DNA of 64,000 nt from NCBI RefSeq assembly GCF_040892545.1, contig NZ_CP156079.1, forward strand, positions 5,119,501 to 5,183,500, in the 5' to 3' direction. Positions 61,713 to 64,000 of this stretch are shown one piece after another. Source of the stretch: Paracidovorax avenae. Its GTDB lineage: Bacteria > Pseudomonadota > Gammaproteobacteria > Burkholderiales > Burkholderiaceae_C. The notes beneath the pieces were generated by a model, which saw only the letters and a program-made list of their open reading frames with translations, did no database searches and was not told the DNA's origin. Every line of letters begins with the position of its first letter. The stretch's first letter is position 1. Both the position numbers and the translations under genes were made by a program.

Positions 61713-63779
61713 ATGTCCGCCGGTCTCAATCTCGCCCAGCTCCAGGCCGTCCACTACACGGAAGGGCCCTGCCTCGTGCTGGCCGGCGCCGGCTCGGGCA
61801 AGACGCGCGTGATCACGATGAAGATCGGCCGCCTCATCGAGACCGGCCTGGAGCCGCGCCGCATCGCGGCCATCACCTTCACGAACAAGGCCGCCGCCGA
61901 AATGCGGGAGCGCGCGCAGCACCTGATCGGCCGCGCGGCCAGGGACGTGCTGGTCTGCACCTTCCACGCCCTGGGCGTGCGCATGGTGCGCGAGGACGGG
62001 CACGTGCTCGGCCTCAAGCCCCAGTTCAGCATCCTCGACGCCGACGATGTGACCGGCATCATCAAGGACGCGGCCGGCGGCACCACCGACATCGCCACCG
62101 CGCGGCAGTGGCAATGGACCATCAGCGCCTGGAAGAACGCCGGCCTGGACAGCGCCGCCGCGCTCGCCCAGGCGAAGGACGACAACGAGCGCAGCATCGC
62201 CGTCATCATGCAGCGCTACGAGGAGCGCCTGACGGCCTACCAGAGCGTGGATTTCGACGACCTGATCGGCATGCCGCTGCGCCTGTTGCGCGATTTTCCC
62301 GAGGTGCGCGCCAAGTGGCAGCAGTCGCTGGGCCACGTGCTGGTCGATGAATACCAGGACACCAACGCCACGCAGTACGAACTGCTCAAGCTGCTGGTGG
62401 GCGAGCGCGGCCGGTTCACCGCGGTGGGCGACGACGACCAGTCGATCTACGGCTGGCGCGGCGCCACGCTGGACAACCTCAAGAAGCTGCCGGTGGACTA
62501 CCCGCAGCTCAAGGTCATCAAGCTGGAGCAGAACTACCGCTCCACCAGCGCCATCCTGCGCGCGGCCAACAACGTCATCCAGCCCAATCCCAAGCTTTTT
62601 CCGAAGACGCTGTTCTCGGAGCTGGGCGAGGGCGAGCCGGTGCGCGTGGTGGACGCCGACAACGAGGAGCACGAGGCCGAGCGCGCCGTGGCCCGCATCC
62701 AGAGCCTGCGCGCCACGCTGAACCCGCAGCCGGCCTGGAAGAGCTTCGCCATCCTCTACCGCGCCAACCACCAGGCCAAGCCGTTCGAGAAGGCGCTGCG
62801 CAAGGCCAACGTGCCCTACAAGGTCTCGGGCGGCACCAGCTTCTTCGACCGCGCGGAAATCAAGGACCTGTGCGCCTGGTTCCGCCTGTGGATCAACAAC
62901 GACGACGACCCGGCCTTCCTGCGCGCCATCACCACGCCCAAGCGCGGCATCGGCCACACCACGCTGGCCAAGCTCGGCGAGTTCTCGACGCAGCACAAGG
63001 TGAGCATGTTCGGCGCGCTCTTCAACCACATGCTCGAAGCCGTGCTGCCGCGCAAGGCGCACGAGAGCGTGATGGAGTTCGGCCGCTACATCAACTACCT
63101 GGAATACAAGGCGCGCCACACCCATGGCGCCGAGGATGCGCGCACCTTCATGACCGATTGGCTGAAGGAGATCGGCTACGAGCAGTACCTCTACGACAGC
63201 GAGGACAGCGAGACCGTGGCCGGTGCGCGCTGGACCAACGTGCTCGAGTTCTGCGACTGGATGAGCCAGCGCGCGGGCGGGCAGATCGAGGACACCGCCG
63301 GCGCCGTGGTGGCGAAAGAGACCAAGAGCCTGCTGGAGGTGGCGCAGACCATCGCCCTGCTGTCCACCATCAGCGAGCGCGAGAAGGACGAGGACCTCGT
63401 CACCCTTTCCACCCTGCACGCCTCCAAGGGCCTGGAGTGGCCGCACGTGATGCTGGTGGGCGTGACCGAGGGCATGCTGCCCTTCAAGCTCGACGACGAC
63501 GAGGGCCGCCAGCAGAAGGTGAGCGAAGACACGCTGCAGCGCCTGCAGGAAGAGCGCCGCCTGATGTACGTGGGCATCACCCGCGCGCAGCGCAGCCTGG
63601 CCGTGAGCTGGACGAAGCGGCGCAAGAAGGGCCGCGAGATGGTCGCCGCCCAGCCCAGCCGCTTCATCGCCGAGATGGGCCTGGACAAGAACACCGCCCG
63701 CGAAGACCCGCGCGAGAAGCTGCGCGCCCTGCGCGCCGAGTTCGCGGCGCGCAAGTCCCCCGCCCCGACGTCGCCATGA
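61713..63779 (+). CDS. rep: ATP-dependent DNA helicase Rep
   Basis: The 688-residue superfamily 1 helicase has GAGSGKTR (25-32, Walker A), ITFTNKAAAEMRER (Ia), VDEYQDTNATQYELL (II), GDDDQSIYGWRGA (III), LEQNYRS (IV), TLHASKGLEWPHV (V) and EERRLMYVGITRAQ (VI). The length suits Rep (673) rather than UvrD (720). It unwinds DNA 3-prime to 5-prime and helps forks pass bound proteins, an activity related to PriA encoded nearby. Its ATG at 61713 is the first with homology; an earlier ATG at 61650 adds a Pro/Ala-rich tail. Confidence 0.93.
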   Translation: MSAGLNLAQLQAVHYTEGPCLVLAGAGSGKTRVITMKIGRLIETGLEPRRIAAITFTNKAAAEMRERAQHLIGRAARDVLVCTFHALGVRMVREDGHVLGLKPQFSILDADDVTGIIKDAAGGTTDIATARQWQWTISAWKNAGLDSAAALAQAKDDNERSIAVIMQRYEERLTAYQSVDFDDLIGMPLRLLRDFPEVRAKWQQSLGHVLVDEYQDTNATQYELLKLLVGERGRFTAVGDDDQSIYGWRGATLDNLKKLPVDYPQLKVIKLEQNYRSTSAILRAANNVIQPNPKLFPKTLFSELGEGEPVRVVDADNEEHEAERAVARIQSLRATLNPQPAWKSFAILYRANHQAKPFEKALRKANVPYKVSGGTSFFDRAEIKDLCAWFRLWINNDDDPAFLRAITTPKRGIGHTTLAKLGEFSTQHKVSMFGALFNHMLEAVLPRKAHESVMEFGRYINYLEYKARHTHGAEDARTFMTDWLKEIGYEQYLYDSEDSETVAGARWTNVLEFCDWMSQRAGGQIEDTAGAVVAKETKSLLEVAQTIALLSTISEREKDEDLVTLSTLHASKGLEWPHVMLVGVTEGMLPFKLDDDEGRQQKVSEDTLQRLQEERRLMYVGITRAQRSLAVSWTKRRKKGREMVAAQPSRFIAEMGLDKNTAREDPREKLRALRAEFAARKSPAPTSP

Positions 63780-63916
63780 ACCCGCCGGACGCGCCATCCA
63801 CCCCGGGCCGGCCCCGGGCATGCGGCGGGCGGCAGGCACCAGACCCTCATCATCATCCACGCCACCCGGATGGGCCGGTTGGCGTACGGCAGTTGCGGCA
63901 AGGAGATCCGCGGACC

Positions 63917-64000
63917 ATGGACCAACGCATACGACAACCGAAGCCTTCCGTTCGCGCCGCACAGGCAGGCCGGCCCTCCGCTGCCCGCCCGGTGCGGCTG
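63917..64000 (+). CDS. Start of a gene running off the window
   Basis: An open frame starts at an ATG preceded by AAGGAG (63900-63905) and continues to the window edge with MDQRIRQPKPSVRAAQ. Only 28 residues are visible and no family can be recognised. The frame also extends upstream to an ATG at 63776 that overlaps the rep stop, but that extension is His/Pro-rich with no ribosome site. Confidence 0.35.
   Translation, partial: MDQRIRQPKPSVRAAQAGRPSAARPVRL

Noticed and set aside
63797..63820. GC-rich self-complementary stretch after rep as a terminator
   Set aside because: A CCCGGG stem can form but no T-run follows, and a downstream reading frame may continue through it.
60504..63962. Minus-strand frame of 1152 codons across rep and the AEC gene
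   Set aside because: Antisense shadow of rep and an overlapping reading of the AEC gene. Composition is artefactual and no ribosome site is present.

Overview
The window reads as chromosomal DNA of a high-GC beta-proteobacterium, most like Acidovorax or a close Comamonadaceae relative. That is an inference from the gene families, the strong G/C third-position bias and the gene order; no rRNA, tRNA or other taxonomic marker is present. Core genes are GC-rich. Several stretches (about 3.3-3.45 kb, 36.5-39.3 kb, 40.75-43.2 kb, 50.4-50.6 kb) are visibly AT-richer and carry accessory genes or control regions.

Layout. 0-9 kb: the distal half of a flagellar rod/hook operon (flgG, flgH, flgI, flgJ, flgK, flgL), split between flgH and flgI by an antisense hipBA toxin-antitoxin pair with two near-identical 21-bp repeats upstream. 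9-10.2 kb: a degenerate-EAL/HDOD signalling protein. 10.3-19.6 kb: a MocR-type regulator divergent from a run of amine/amino-acid genes (two LysE-type exporters, a DMT permease, a PLP aminotransferase, a GST, a PhzF protein, a glyoxalase-like protein, a threonine dehydratase-like enzyme), many joined by ATGA or GTGA overlaps. 19.7-35.9 kb: a creatininase-family amidohydrolase, a chemoreceptor ending in a CheR/CheB docking pentapeptide, a TonB receptor/PepSY/DUF2946 metal-uptake set, an AlaX editing protein, a DsbD-like reductase, a SUMF1-domain protein, a TetR/MFS pair with palindromic operators, a TerC cluster with a terminator-like hairpin in its leader, and NhaR.

35.9-50.6 kb is the accessory heart of the window. 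It holds a nucleotidyltransferase, a KTSC protein, a two-gene Kiwa anti-phage locus (kwaA-kwaB), and a type VI secretion vgrG island transcribed on the minus strand: VgrG, a TIGR02270 protein, DUF6484, DUF2169, a thiolase-fold protein without the nucleophilic Cys, a DUF4150 PAAR-like tip, an AHH-type nuclease toxin, two tandem paralogous candidate immunity proteins, an unknown protein, and a protein with two AP2-like modules. The likely logic is delivery of the nuclease on VgrG/PAAR, with the adjacent paralogs protecting the producer.

50.6-64 kb: a sulfatase and Bug-type binding protein operon divergent from a MarR regulator; hemE; a 649-bp intergenic region with four DnaA-box-like sites in two matching modules; priA; a candidate type III secretion chaperone-effector pair; an AEC permease; and a Rep-type helicase. 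A gene that runs off the right edge may begin at 63917.
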